Assembly (NCBI GenBank): GCA_001949185.1
Contig: BDGG01000004.1
Coordinates: forward strand, 3,877,777-3,941,776
Source of the DNA: Ramazzottius varieornatus
Taxonomy: Eukaryota > Tardigrada > Eutardigrada > Parachela > Ramazzottiidae
Length of the DNA stretch: 64,000 nucleotides
Reading direction: 5' to 3'
Shown here piece by piece: positions 36,337 through 47,896 of the stretch. The notes beneath the pieces were generated by a model. It made no database searches. It was not told the origin of the DNA and was given only the letters and a program-made list of their open reading frames with translations. Numbering within the stretch: position 1 is the first letter of the stretch; every line of letters begins with the position of its first letter. The translations under genes were made by a program, and so were the position numbers.

Positions 36337-36714
36337 ACTGAAAACTGGGCAAAGCCAGTCGGTCACAAACTATGTATCCTACTTGCTTTAGAGCATGCAC
36401 CTGCAATAACTGAAAGTTACGTACTCTGGATGTTAAAACAGCAGCACCCTCAACCAAACAGCCACTGCCAATTAATAATAAATGGCCGCGGGCGAGTAAG
36501 GCGTTTTGTTTGTATCATAGTAGACTTCTATGAATCTATGCTTGCACTATAAGTGTGCCACTTCCGGCCATTGTCTCACACAAGGCACGAGAATACTTGC
36601 AAAACCTCATAGCCAGCTATGTGTACGATTCAACTGGGTAGCAGGTGAACTGTTCACCGTGAACATAGCGCTTACCAGAAACACGGCTGCGCTCCGCGCA
36701 AATCAGCGAGGACA

Positions 36715-37288
36715 ATGAGTAAGGAGGTCGCAGGACAGAAGTCGAAGTTGGCGAATTGGGACGGCCTGGCTGATATCATGTATCTGAAGGAAAATCTAAA
36801 GGAAGATCATTGCGTGTTCGCGAAGGTGGCCGGTTTCACCATACCTGGCGCGTTCACATCGCGTGACATCACACAGTGTACAGGCAGTCCAGTCGGTCCA
36901 GTCCAGCTGTACCGTCGTCGACGTCAAGTTCGTTGGGGTTTCGATCATCTGCCAAGGTCTTCGGAAATATCTGAATTCCTTTCGCGCTGTAAGACAGAGA
37001 CTACGCCAGTTTCGCTCTAGCCAAAACTTGTTGGAGGTAACTGATTTATTCGCAAGCCCAAGATCTGGAAACGGGCAGGTGCGCGGCATACCCGACGTCC
37101 CCGGAATCACGAAACCCTCAACAGGCGCCGATGAAACGTTCTACAGAAAAATTCCGAACAAAACGACACAAACCAAGCAGCTCCACCTAGCTAACGATAA
37201 AGTTATTCCAGCTCTGCAGTATGCAAACTATGCATTAAGAGATCACAGATATCCAGGCGCTGCTCGCGAAAATAAGAATGCTAGATAA
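36715..37288 (+). CDS. Possible small unrecognised gene (splicing unresolved)
   Basis: Two adjoining plus-strand open frames occur between the triokinase start and the SCAPER 3' end. The first (36715-37020) begins MSKEVAGQKSKLANWDGLAD and reads through IMYLKENLKEDHCVFAKV. The second, one base out of phase, ends at 37288 and has gene-like composition (GIPDVPGITKPSTGADETFY, NDKVIPALQYANYALRDHRY). A short intron joining them is plausible: a donor near 36926 and an acceptor near 36990 would fit a 60-70 nt intron, but several alternatives exist. I recognise no domain. It may be a real lineage-specific gene or chance open frames. Confidence 0.35.
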
Positions 37289-37362
37289 ATCATGAAAGAA
37301 CCGTACTAACTATCCCGACTTTTGCACAACGGAAAAAAGCTCACTCAAGACCTAAACGCAAG

Positions 37363-40300
37363 CTATCCATGCACTTTTCCCTCGTCGGAAAGCATGATGC
37401 TCATCTCTTCGAAGAACTCTTTAAAGTTATCGCAATCTGAGACAGCCGGCAGAGGGGTCTCCGGCTCCTTCTTCGGTACCGACGCGTAAAAGAACTGGGC
37501 AGCTGCGTTCCACAAGTTCTTTGGGAACCGGTTCTCAAAGCGATAACGCTCAAAATCTATCAATAAATATTCACATTACAGTACAGGGAGAGTACATATC
37601 TAAACAGTAAACCTGGTTCGAAGATCGCGAGACATTTTATCGTACCTTCAGCCGAATGTTCGCGGAAGACATCGACAAAGATAGGCGTGGTATCTTTTGC
37701 GAGTTTGATCAAGCGACCGAGATCCGGATGAGGCCACGGATTCAACTCCCGGTCCTATAATTGAAATCGTGAATACATCCGCTGCAGCGACGGCTATCGA
37801 GCTACTGAATGAGCTTATCTCAAAGAGTCCTACCTTGATATAAAGAGTCAGATGGTTCACATCTAGCTCTCCACTTAGGACAGCGCAGTTCTTCCTGTTT
37901 TCGAAGCAACAGATGACGAGTGTTGGTAGAAGGACGTCCTGTAAGGCTCCACAAGTGAAGTAGTCAACCGGGAACAGAGCCAGCTGCTGTAAGAGAGTGG
38001 GCGGATGTCCAGCGTGAAGGATATCCTGATGACCAGGACTGAGGAAGGCGAACTGACCAATCAGTAATACTACTTCGTGAAGGAGATACGACCGCTGTCG
38101 ACGGAAAGTCCGACAGTGATCGATGAGGAAGGAACAGATGTGGCGGAACTGAATACTGAGAGTCAAATCGCGGAAGGCACCCTGTAACAAGCGTTCACTA
38201 ATCATTCGAAATTCATCAATAGTGCACGTTGTTTGGAAGTAAAGTTACCTGTAAAGAAGCGAGGTCGGCGTTACCCACAAAACTCAACATGCGGATAATG
38301 TCGACCGCCACTCGATAAGAGTCTTCCGGTAGCTCAAAGTTGCAGGACTCCACAACACACCTTGGTTGAGACCGTCCGAGCCGTAGTAGGTCGTAAAGAA
38401 GCGTGACAGACCCAAAGACTGGTGCGGCTCTCAGGACGTCCCGGTAGATGTTGAGCTCCGAAAAGACACCTATTGCATTTGCATGATCAGGATCTCGATC
38501 CAACGTCGCTCTCCTACGATAGACAATCAGATGAAATACGTTTAATACGTCTAACTGTAACGAGTACTCGTACTGATATTTAACTGGAGGTGAAACGCAC
38601 CTGGCACTGAGTATTCGGCTCACCCACGTCGTGAACTGGAAGCTACGACGTACTCTGATAAGACAGTAATCTTCCAGCTGTAGCGTATGGTATCTTCCGA
38701 TCATCTGAACTAGCCCACATGTCATAAAGTACTTGACAAAGTCCGACAGTCGATCAGAATCCTCACTTGAGCTTGTCGAACTGCACAGGTGGTTGAAGTG
38801 CCACAGGATACGTTCTAGCGAGCCGTAGCAAGCATCGAAGACCTTATCGGGGACAGTTTTGCCTGCCTTCTTCCCGAAGAACAGCTGTTCGGAAAAGTAT
38901 ATGGCTTGTTCAATCACACCAACGAACACGTCACCTCGCATCAACGAGGCGAAAGTACCACAAGAAAGAACTGAACTGAGGAGGTGGTAAACGGAACATA
39001 GCGGCTTCTCCGGTACTGAGACTTCCGGCTCGCCGTGGATTGAGCATGTGATGAGTCGCACTGAGAGTTCCACGATTTGCAGAAATCCCATTGGTACCTC
39101 GTTACTCTGCAAGAACAAGTTTTGTGAGTGTAAAGAAGTAAAATAAATACTGTATTACGTATTTGTTATTTTATTTCGGCATTGGAAATTTCCGAGATTT
39201 CCAATTCGTACTTTAGATTTTTCTTTGGACCGTGAGAGGAAGGCAATGTGGCGCGTCAAACGCTCCAAACAGGAATCCAAAGAAGACGTTGTCTGTGGAG
39301 TCCAAGACGACCAGCCATTCACCGATTTCAGACGATCCAGTAGCTCCAACGCCTGCGACACGTCTCCGCTCTCCATCTTGCTTTTGCGGTCTGCTCTCTC
39401 CACCGGTGACGACTCTCTCGTCAGCTTGGTCCTTAGCTTGTTTCCTAAACGGCTGTATCGGGCCGACATATCTTCTATCTCGACTTGCGCTTCGATCTTG
39501 TTGCGGAAGTTGTCCCCGCCTCTCGGTGAGTTGTCGCCGGTGTGAGAGCGACAGCGGTTCGGCGTGGAGAACTCGTGGAAACTGGCAGAGTCGGCGGACC
39601 CGGGTCGCGGACTCCGAAGATACTGAGCGCGTAGCCTCTTCAGTTCGATACGTTCTTCGTGAAGCCGAGTGCTGATTTCCGTCTTCTTTTGAATTCGCTC
39701 TTTCAGCGATTCCAGGTTCGCCTGTTGGGCGGCCTCTACGAACAGATAAACCATATAATACATCAAACTTCGGAACTACCCATAAATCAATCTTTAACCG
39801 TGGTACTTGTCAGGTTGGGACCAAATTTCAAACTAACGTACCTATTGCGTTGAGTTTCTTTTCCCGGTCGCGAGCTTTCACCCGAACTTGCTGGAGGCGA
39901 TGACTGAGTTGCTGTTCAGCATTGGTCATCTTTATGCGCTTTCTTTCCTCCATCTCCGACATTTTCGTTGCCCGATCTTGCTCCACTCGACACCGATTCT
40001 GTTGTGCGGCTTCTTCCCTCGCTTTGTGCTCTTCGGTCTTCCTCGCGCGTTCTTCTTCCATTACCTGCTGCCGCGACACAACCTTCTGATCCTAAGAGGA
40101 ACAAACACTGGTGTAAAGGTTATTTCGGTTTCTGCAGAGTGCGACAAAGAACTAGATGCAACAAACTTTCTCTAACACGTCCAGGATTCGGTTCTGCGAT
40201 TTCCAGTTGTTGATAAAGTTCACCTCGTCGACCTTCGTAGCTTCGTCTCGAGCGCGCGTCTTGATGGTCGTAATTTGCTGCATCCTCTTTTCCTCAGCAC

Positions 40301-40847
40301 GCCTCATCCGATCCGTCATGTTCACTTGAATCTGCTTGATGGCAGCTGCCTTCTGGTGTTTAGCATCTTCGACCTTCTTCGACTGCTGGCGAACCTTCTC
40401 GGACTTTTCTTGCAGTAAGAGCTCGCGGTTCTCCACGGCCTTTGCAATCTTTTCCTCATGCTGACACTTGTTGTTCTTCAGAGGACTGAGAAGTCGCTGC
40501 GTGCTCTCATCCAGTACGCTCGAAACCTTCTTGCCACTTTTGCTCTTGCTTTTCTTCAAGGTTGTCGACGATGCTGTGTTGGGTCGCAACTGACCAACCA
40601 CTGCGACAGGAACGATGTCAGGCAGCAACACAGCAGAATCACTCTCGACCGACGAAGGCTCGTTGTTGCCTCCAGCTTCTCGTTTCGCTTTCGAAGCTTG
40701 CTTTGCTTTTCTTCGGCGTTTCGACTTGGTGCTAGCACCACTAGTTGGCTCTACAAAGAAACTACGTGTCGCTTGTTTACCTTGACAATTAGCGCAAAAC
40801 TGTACATTCACGGTGCACATAGTTCGACATACCGTTCTCCGTAGCAT
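37363..40847 (-). CDS. SCAPER: SCAPER-like protein (S-phase cyclin A-associated protein in the ER)
   Basis: SCAPER binds cyclin A/CDK2 at the ER and is linked to cilia and translation-coupled mRNA decay. Exons (complement): 40781-40847, 40167-40750, 39842-40091, 39212-39735, 38249-39106, 37834-38181, 37646-37754, 37363-37556. They give 977 residues in frame; human SCAPER has 1400. The N-terminal half is a long Arg/Lys/Glu/Gln coiled coil (EVNFINNWKSQNRILDVLEK, MEEERARKTEEHKAREEAAQ). An Arg-rich segment leads to SSLDSCLERLTRHIAFLSRS, and the C-terminal half is alpha-helical repeat-like (SYLLHEVVLLIGQFAFLSPG, HQDILHAGHPPTLLQQLALF, NRFPKNLWNAAAQFFYASVP), matching the SCAPER C-terminus closely. 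The C2H2 zinc finger expected between the coiled coil and the helical domain is not seen. The N-terminus is short; the start MLRRTVCRTMC is the simplest choice, but an upstream exon could exist. Confidence 0.85.
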
Positions 40848-40866
40848 CGTTAATCGTGCCGTCCAT

Positions 40867-41741
40867 TGCTATTGCCCCCCTCGTATTAGGGCATTCTATA
40901 AGCAGTTCGATGTTAATCCTGCGCGCACCGATCTACGACATCGGTAACATGGTGTATCAGGCTTCCGTCTGGATGCCTGGCTGTCCTCATCCACAAGGAG
41001 CGATCTCCAAAGTCCGAACTGGCAAACCAGGTACAGGCGTGCCCTTCTCTTCGGCTATGGTGCCCTGGTTCAGCGGTTCCTCTAAAGTACAAACAGTATG
41101 GCGAGCGACGCTTATAGTATAGTGACTACTTGGTGAGATGTTCCGAACTTCCGACTTCCGGATTGAACGGATTCCTGACAGTGTTCGGCAGGTAAACATT
41201 CCGGTACCCCGATTGAATCTCATCAATCCGAACCATTTCGGGTCTTTACCATGATATGGCGAGCCATGCTGAGTGGCACGGAATGTTTACCTGGCTAACA
41301 CTGATTCCTGATCTCGAAAACGTCCATAATAACGTCAGAGAGTTTGCGATATATGTGACAGACGAATACGACCGTGACTTCAAGTCCAAAATAATCAGCT
41401 GTAATAGTATCAATTTTTCTCGATTGATTTCCTGATTAGACCCATCAGTTCCTGAAATTTCCTTGTTCGTTAATCAGCTGAGAAGAGTTCCATTGCAGTT
41501 ATGACTGTGAGATCAGAGTCCTCGCGCGTCTCTTTGTGAACCTTTATCTGGCATCCTTTTTGCTCCGCACGGGTCGCACAGGACCTCTGAACACAGGAGT
41601 TCGACCTCAGGGGAGGTCGGCCGAAGTTGCCTCGGTGGAGTAATCGGGAAAATGTTGGTGGTCCAGGTACTGCGCCTAATGCTTACTCGTCTTGTGACTC
41701 ATAAGAGAGACTTCGTGGTGCTTATCCATTTGCAGGCCATC
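40867..41741. other. Divergent spacer between SCAPER and ALKBH7, with a hAT MITE
   Basis: Holds the presumed promoters of both genes and the element at 41179-41303. An alternative first coding exon for ALKBH7 starts at ATG 41652 and would splice in frame from 41667 to 41736. No other gene. Confidence 0.45.
41171..41311. mobile_element. hAT-type MITE, 125 bp, with 8-bp target-site duplication
   Basis: The element spans 41179-41303. Its terminal inverted repeats are CAGTGTTCGGCAGGTAAACA(TTCCG) at 41179-41203 and the complement of CAGTGTTAGCCAGGTAAACA(TTCCG) at 41279-41303. The two 25-bp ends differ at two positions. Immediately outside both ends is the direct repeat ATTCCTGA (41171-41178 and 41304-41311). 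An 8-bp duplication with ends starting CAGTG is the hallmark of the hAT superfamily. The 75-bp interior is noncoding, so the element is non-autonomous. Confidence 0.9.
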
Positions 41742-42766
41742 ATGCGCCTCTTCGAGGTTCACTCACGACGATTCGAGACCATACTACAACCACGGAATGC
41801 TGCGCTTGCTTACTTCCGTTCCGAATCCACCAGCCCCAGCGTGGGCGAAGATCACGATCTTCCTGTTATGAAGAATAGTCCAGCGAACTTTGAATTCGTC
41901 TCTGCCTGCTCGCAGGAAACAGCAGATGCCATTTTGAAAGATTTCATTGTGATCGACGACTTCCTGAGTGAAGTAGAAGAGAAGTCCCTGCTCGAAGAAG
42001 CGGAAAGCCAGATAGCGAGGACCCGATACGAGATGGAAGAGAACTGGGATAATGTTCGTATGTCACTATCTTATAGTATGCATTTTCAAATTATTGTAGG
42101 TCTTTCACATCCTAGGCTATAATTGGGTACCGGGAAACCGAAAGGAAAAACTGGAACTCGGATAACAAGAAGGTCCTGAAAAGGGTCCGTGAGATTGCCT
42201 TTCCTCCTGGCGTATCGCAGTTAGTGAACGTTCACATCCTGGACCTCGCCAAAGACGGCTATATCAAACCACACGTTGATTCTGTCAGAGTAAGTTTATC
42301 ATATTTGCGTTTCGTGGACCTTAACCTTTGATATGCTGAATATCAAGAACTTCGTTGTAGTTTTGTGGTGATACAGTCGCTGGCTTATCACTCCTGTCGA
42401 ACTCGGTGATGAGACTAGTTCATGAAACTGAAAAGGTAATGTGCACTAAGTGACTTCCTGGGAAGGACAGTTAACAATTGATTTTGTCCTAGGACCCTGT
42501 GATCGATATCTACCTAAAGCGTCGTTCGCTGTACATCATGAGGTACGCTTCATATCTCGCCATTTCAATACGGGCTGTCCGAGTTTCACCTCGACGATAA
42601 CTGTGATGCCTGAGGCTAAGCGATATTGTGTGTCTGTAGGGGCGTATCGCGCTACAACTTTACTCACGAAATCCTGAGGGCAAATCAATCGGTCTTCAAA
42701 GGTAACGTCGTCGAACGCGATCGAAGAATCTCCCTGATATTTCGTAACGAACCCGACGACGAATAA
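41742..42766 (+). CDS. ALKBH7: Alpha-ketoglutarate-dependent dioxygenase ALKBH7, mitochondrial
   Basis: Fe(II)/2-oxoglutarate oxygenase of the mitochondrial matrix, implicated in programmed necrosis and fatty-acid metabolism. Exons 41742-42053, 42116-42289, 42361-42435, 42493-42542 and 42640-42766 give 245 residues; human has 221. The basic, Glu-poor N-terminus (MRLFEVHSRRFETILQ) suits a mitochondrial presequence. The core has GYRETERKNW, VNVHILDLAKDGYIKPHVDS with the iron ligands H157 and D159, FCGDTVAGLSLLSNSVMRLV, the distal His in YNFTHEIL (about 213), and RRISLIF with the 2OG-binding Arg (about 233). An alternative start at 41652 with an in-frame 69-bp intron would add seven residues. 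It converges with PRKCSH. Confidence 0.95.
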
Positions 42767-43174
42767 TGATTCTTGAAGGGATCTCGCGTCTCGCCGAGGT
42801 CTTTTTGTTAGTTGTACATGGGGAAAGATCAAGGGTTTCGGTGAAGGTTGGGCAAGCACTCCATTTGGCTTTCCTTTTCTGACATTTACTTACTGCCGAC
42901 CTCGCCGCTCCGCTTTGTGGCCTTTACATACGTGTCTGATCTTTTTGTTGCCTACCATTTTGTTAGGTTTTAGCTTTTAGAGATCATCATGAGTTACAGA
43001 CAATCGATGTATCTCAAGTTTTACTTTCCCATTGAGGGACAGTATGAGGAATCAAGTCTACCGTCATAAAACATGACGGCGAGAAACCGCTGCCGGTATC
43101 AAGCTTCCTCACACAACGATGGAAAAATTATTAATTATGAAAGCACTTGTAAATTTTGAATGTAGTTCGAAAGG
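42767..43174. other. 3' spacer between ALKBH7 and glucosidase II beta
   Basis: Convergent 3' ends. No recognised gene or repeat. Confidence 0.5.
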
Positions 43175-45169
43175 TTATAGCTCATCATGCAAATCGCTAA
43201 ACGAAGCCGGGCTCTGAGGAGGTTCAGAACAGACTACAGGAGTCTCAAAATGTAGTTCATATTCACATCGACTAGGTTCCGAAGCGGACTTGAGATTATG
43301 CTGAGCACCACACTCCAGGTGTACCTTCGCGCTTCGAGAAGGTCCGTTCCAGCACCGAGCCCCATCGGTAAAGACCATCTGCTGGAAGTTATTGCCCCAA
43401 TGTCCCCATTTACCTAAGCTCGTCTCCGAACCGTGGTCTTTCGGTTTCTGGGACACGTTCGAGAACGGACACCTGCAACAGAAGCCATCAAATTAAGAAA
43501 CCTGTTTCGATATGACGGATAAAGTTCGACAAGCTTACATTTTATACGTGTATTCTCTATCAGAGTATTCGAAGCATTCGCCTTCGAGGATGGCGAAAGC
43601 CCCATCTTGACCATAGTCATTTCCCAGCCACTTCTGTAAACTCTCCTTTTCCTGGTTCAGGCCATCTTGTTCCTTATCGAACTCCTCCAGCTCTTTCCGG
43701 GCTTTATCAGCTACTTCAACCAAGTGTTGGGTCTCCGGACTGTACTCCGGCATCTTTTCTTCAGGTTCCTTTTGAGCGGTTTCCGGCGGAGGTGCCGTTG
43801 AACTGCCAGAGTCATATTCCCTGTGTTCTTCATCGAATTCGTCCTTCTCGTAGGGATCGTCTGCGTCAGTGTGTTCTTCGGTGTCTTCTTCGTGGTGGTC
43901 ATCGGAGGTGTCTGGTGGTGGAGTGGGCTTCGGAGGTTGTTGGAGAAGCCGATAGACGTTCTTTATCTTCGGCCATACTTGGCTAACGAAGTCATCTAAC
44001 GTGATATCCGACAACCTTCGAATGGCTTCGTGTATTTCCTCGTCCAAGTTCTCCCCCACCTGACCTAACTTCGCCACAATATTCTCGTGGGAGAGTATGT
44101 TGAAGTTGGCACTGATGGCTTGGAATGCTTCCTCGGCTTCCGACTGCTCTTTCAGTCCCTGCTTTTCCTGCTTTGTGGCCTCCCATTCTTGCTTGTGCTT
44201 GTCAAGGGCGGTTTTCTCGAGGGATTCGGCTTCTTCCTTAGCTTTGACGAGGGCTTCGCGTCTAGTCTCCAGAAGCTGCAGTTGACTGTCGACTTTCTCG
44301 AGAGCGGCCTTCTTTTCGTCCTTCTTGGTCTTCACCAGTTCGAGGTACTCTAGGCGCTTTTGGTAACCTGCTTTCAGTGCCTCCATCTGCTTCTCTGTTT
44401 CAGCGCGCATTTGCTTCCCCAGTTCCCTACACAACAGCATCGGGGTAAAATGTTCAGAGGCAGAATGTGCTGATACAGTTCTAACTTAGCCTATTCACAA
44501 AGCTAAGGACAGACGCAACTTTCGGTCTGCTGTAAATTAACTTACATGCACTGGTTAGGACAACTGACTTTATCCGATTTGGATTCGTCCGATCCATCGC
44601 AACAATCTAAAGGCAGAAAACGCATTCAAAACGCATACACACAAGTGCCATGAATTGCGATAGTAACTGCGATTAAACATACCACAGATGCCATCATCTA
44701 CTCGGGAAGATGGAATGTCCAGCGACCGAAAACCACGGTTAACACAGTGAAACGTCCCTTGCGAGCAAGCACTCGTGCCCGGTTCATCTAGTTCGTTAAA
44801 TTTCACTGGTTATTAGAGCAAGGTAAGCGAGTACGTAGCTAACCGCGATTTAACAGAAAAGACTCCCTGGAAGAGCTCGGATACCTGAAGCGTCATGACA
44901 ATCACAATATTCATCATTCACGTAAGCGAAAGGGATTTGGTTGGATCCGTCGAAGCAAGTGAAGGGTTTGGATGCATCATACAGCGAAGCTTCTGCAAAA
45001 ACAAATCCGTTCTCAGCTGTGCTCTTAGGGTACACTTAGAGATAAGTACGGGTTATCTCTTACTGATTAGCGGAACTCCTCGTGGCCGGAGCACTTGTGT
45101 TTCTCCATATGCGTAGTCCGCACATGCCAACACCAGCAACATCCATGGGTAACGATCCAGCACACCCAT
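43175..45169 (-). CDS. PRKCSH: Glucosidase II beta subunit (PRKCSH/GTB1)
   Basis: ER-lumenal regulatory subunit that retains glucosidase II alpha and presents N-glycans for glucose trimming. Exons (complement): 45064-45169, 44885-44992, 44683-44787, 44546-44606, 43539-44426, 43175-43472. They give 521 residues; human has 528. A signal peptide opens the protein ([20 protein letters not shown]). Two LDL-receptor class A-type Cys/Asp modules follow ([33 protein letters not shown]). A long Glu/Lys coiled coil comes next (about 127-260), then an EF-hand-like and acidic region ([20 protein letters not shown]). The MRH lectin domain carries the conserved tail Cys and Glu/Tyr residues ([28 protein letters not shown]). 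It ends in HDEL, the ER-retrieval signal. All phases agree. Confidence 0.97.
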
Positions 45170-45794
45170 CCTGCAAAAGCAAGAACATTCAGTACCCGCA
45201 GCTCGGAGCATAGCCGGCACGAACGACCACGGCCGTCGGCCACGAGTCGGCCCATGAATACAGCTAGGCCGAAGTTACACGTGGACGATGACAGAAAGCT
45301 GAAAGCAGCATGTCGGCCTTGTCCAGTAGTCCGACAAACGGATGCAGGGCTGCAGGCTTACCTTGAACACCACAGTTCTTATCGTCTTCCTTCTTCGCCT
45401 CCTGGCTGCAGCAATATGTAGACTAGCCGACACGGTTGATACCTGCAAAGTAACTGCTGGCAGAAAGGAAGAGCGAGGATTCAAGATGGATTTATTAAGC
45501 TCTGAAGTCTGAAAACATTGTCAGGTTGCAGCGTGTCACGTAAGACCGGTCATGATGTGACATCACACCATGTTCTGGAATTCGTTTGTTTTGATTTTCC
45601 AAGTCCAAGTGTCCAATATCTCGCGCTTCAATGCCACTTCTCTTCTTGCTGTTTGTGCGGGTCTCCATTCTGAAGATCTCTTTCTAGCATTGCATCAGAC
45701 CTTAGGTTCGGATGTGGACGATGACGATGAAGTGACTATCATGGCTTAATCAAGGGAAAACATAACGCGCGCATCCGTTGTGCGATCTGAAGAA
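45170..45794. other. Divergent promoter region between PRKCSH and PPME1
   Basis: About 625 bp between two divergent starts. No gene or repeat is supported. Confidence 0.5.
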
Positions 45795-47786
45795 ATGGAC
45801 CGGAAGGAGATGCTGAAGTCCACATTGCCACCTTTAGCGAAATTTCTCCCGTAAGTTCATTGGATTAATTTCAGGACTGCAAGTATGCTAGTGTTAGTTG
45901 TACGGTTCCCTTTGACGAACCCTTGTGTGAGTACCTATCGGCGAATATGATGCCAAGCCCATACCGACTTGATCCGATTCTCAATAAGCATGCGGCTATA
46001 TGCTTATTCTTACGCGTCGGTTTTGTCTTTCCTAGGCCACCCTCTATACCTCCAGCTAAACGAGGACGTGCAAGCTTTGTTCCCGAACCGTGGAATCTTT
46101 ATTTTACGTCGCAGCGAAAAGTCACAGTTGGAAAGAATGTAAGATGATGTAACTTTCCAGTCGCACTGCCGTCTCCGATACATGATTTTGGTTGCAGATC
46201 TTTAATGTTTATGAGAAAGGAGCTGAAGGACCCATCTTGCTTATGGTCCATGGCGCTGGATTTTCAGGGCTATCGTGGGCACTATTCACAGTAATTCTTC
46301 CGTGTAAAATCATGGTTGTCTCGTAACGTCAAACTGATGTATTTGCAGAACGCTATGACAAGCCTTTTGATATGCAGATGTATTGCTGTAGATCTACGTG
46401 GACACGGTAAAACTTTTCGGCTCTGTCCGGTTAATTACTTCACCCTCATCTTTGACTTTAGTCTTCCTGTTCTCTAGGAGATACTATAACGGATAACGAC
46501 GAAGACTTGTCTGCTGAAATTCTGTCGACGTAAGATCTGCTACTCTGAACTCTGTTGTGACACGCTACAGTATAAAAGGGCGTTGTCTTCATCGAACGAG
46601 CTCGGTGTTATATCGTTCTGTTCTTTTCCATGTTTAGTGACTTGGCTGATGTGGCTCAGTTCTACCTCTCGGACAGCACCGCTCCCTCAATTGTCCTTAT
46701 CGGGCATAGCCTTGGGGGAGCTGTTTGTGTTCACGCGGCAAGCAGAGGACTTATACCAGGACTCGCCGGCTTAGTTGTGATAGACGTTGTGGAAGGTACA
46801 GTAATCTGTCATGTCGTCGACTGATACGTGTCAGATCTATCTGAGGACTGGTTTATTGCAGGAACGGCACTCGAGTCATTGAGCATGATGGAATCATTGG
46901 TTCGGGGCAGGCCTTCGACCTTCCCTTCCGTAGAGAATGCCATTGAATGGAGTTTCCGAACGGGCCATATTAAGAACCCAGAATCTGCCCGCGTATCGAT
47001 GGTTGGACAGCTCAAACCGTAATTCAACAATTCAGTCTGAACTAGATCGGCCACCCCGTTTTGCCTTAGGCAGCGGGTTCCTTGGCGTGTTTTTTGTCTA
47101 ATGTAAGGTCTTCTGCACCGCTAGTATGATGGAAACCAGCGACGACGCAAAATCTCAGCCTGACATACGGCAGACCATCAACACTACTGAAACCATCATG
47201 GAAGATGACTCTGAACAAGCAGACTCACAAGTGTCGTCGGCAGCTGCTCGGCCAGGAACTCGGCTTGGCTGGCGGATAGACTTGCTCAAAACCCAACCAT
47301 TCTGGCAAGGTTGGTTCACTGGACTATCAGAGATGTTTCTCAGTTGCCCTGTACCGAAACTGCTAATCCTAGCAGGTAAGGTGTAGTACTCGGTCCCAAT
47401 TTGTTTTAAACATTGTGTCGTTCTATAATACCAAATTTTGTAGGGATGGATCGTTTAGACAAAGATCTTAGTATTGGTCAGATGCAAGGTATCAATTTGT
47501 TTTTCATTACTTACTGTAGAAACGTAGTTTCTAAAAAATCGGTAGTATACAAAAAGGCACTTGTGCAATAGGCAAATTTCAAATGGTCGTCCTGCCCAAG
47601 TCAGGACACGCGGTACAGGAAGACCAACCGGTGAAAGTGGCAGAAACACTGGCATCATTTATGCTACGAAACAAGATCGTTTCTTCCGCTGGCGAATTTC
47701 CTCCGTGAGTATTCTGGGCTGTTAACATCCCTAAAAAGTGGACAATTTTCGGTCCTTTTGGTTTCAGGGTGTTTCCTGGCTGCTGA
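45795..47786 (+). CDS. PPME1: Protein phosphatase methylesterase 1 (PME-1)
   Basis: Alpha/beta-hydrolase that removes the C-terminal methyl ester from the PP2A catalytic subunit. Eleven exons: 45795-45850, 46036-46138, 46198-46290, 46349-46406, 46478-46529, 46638-46795, 46862-47018, 47125-47375, 47444-47488, 47572-47704, 47768-47786. They give 374 residues; human has 386. The start MDRKEMLKSTLPPLAKFLP leads into PPSIPPAKRGRASFVPEPW. Family motifs are GPILLMVHGAGFSGLSWALF (oxyanion HG), CIAVDLRGHGDT, IGHSLGGAVCVHAA with nucleophile Ser about 145, IDVVEGTALESL (Asp about 170) and LPKSGHAVQED (His about 337). An acidic variable loop (DDAKSQPDIRQTINTTETIM) precedes LGWRIDLLKTQPFW. The end VFPGC is the conserved PME-1 C-terminus, encoded by a 19-bp last exon. 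Confidence 0.97.
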
Positions 47787-47896
47787 GCAGAATTTGCTCC
47801 AACTAAATTACCGCATGCACTTTACTTCGAAAATTACCTGTGCACAACTTGAATTTTTACAGAAGCTTGTTATGAGATTTTGTTCGTACGAGTTCT

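Noticed and set aside
40800-40832. A 33-bp intron and upstream start MDGTINDATENG for SCAPER
   Set aside because: The intron would be unusually short, and the frame is open without it from ATG 40847. The simpler model was preferred, though an earlier start is not excluded.
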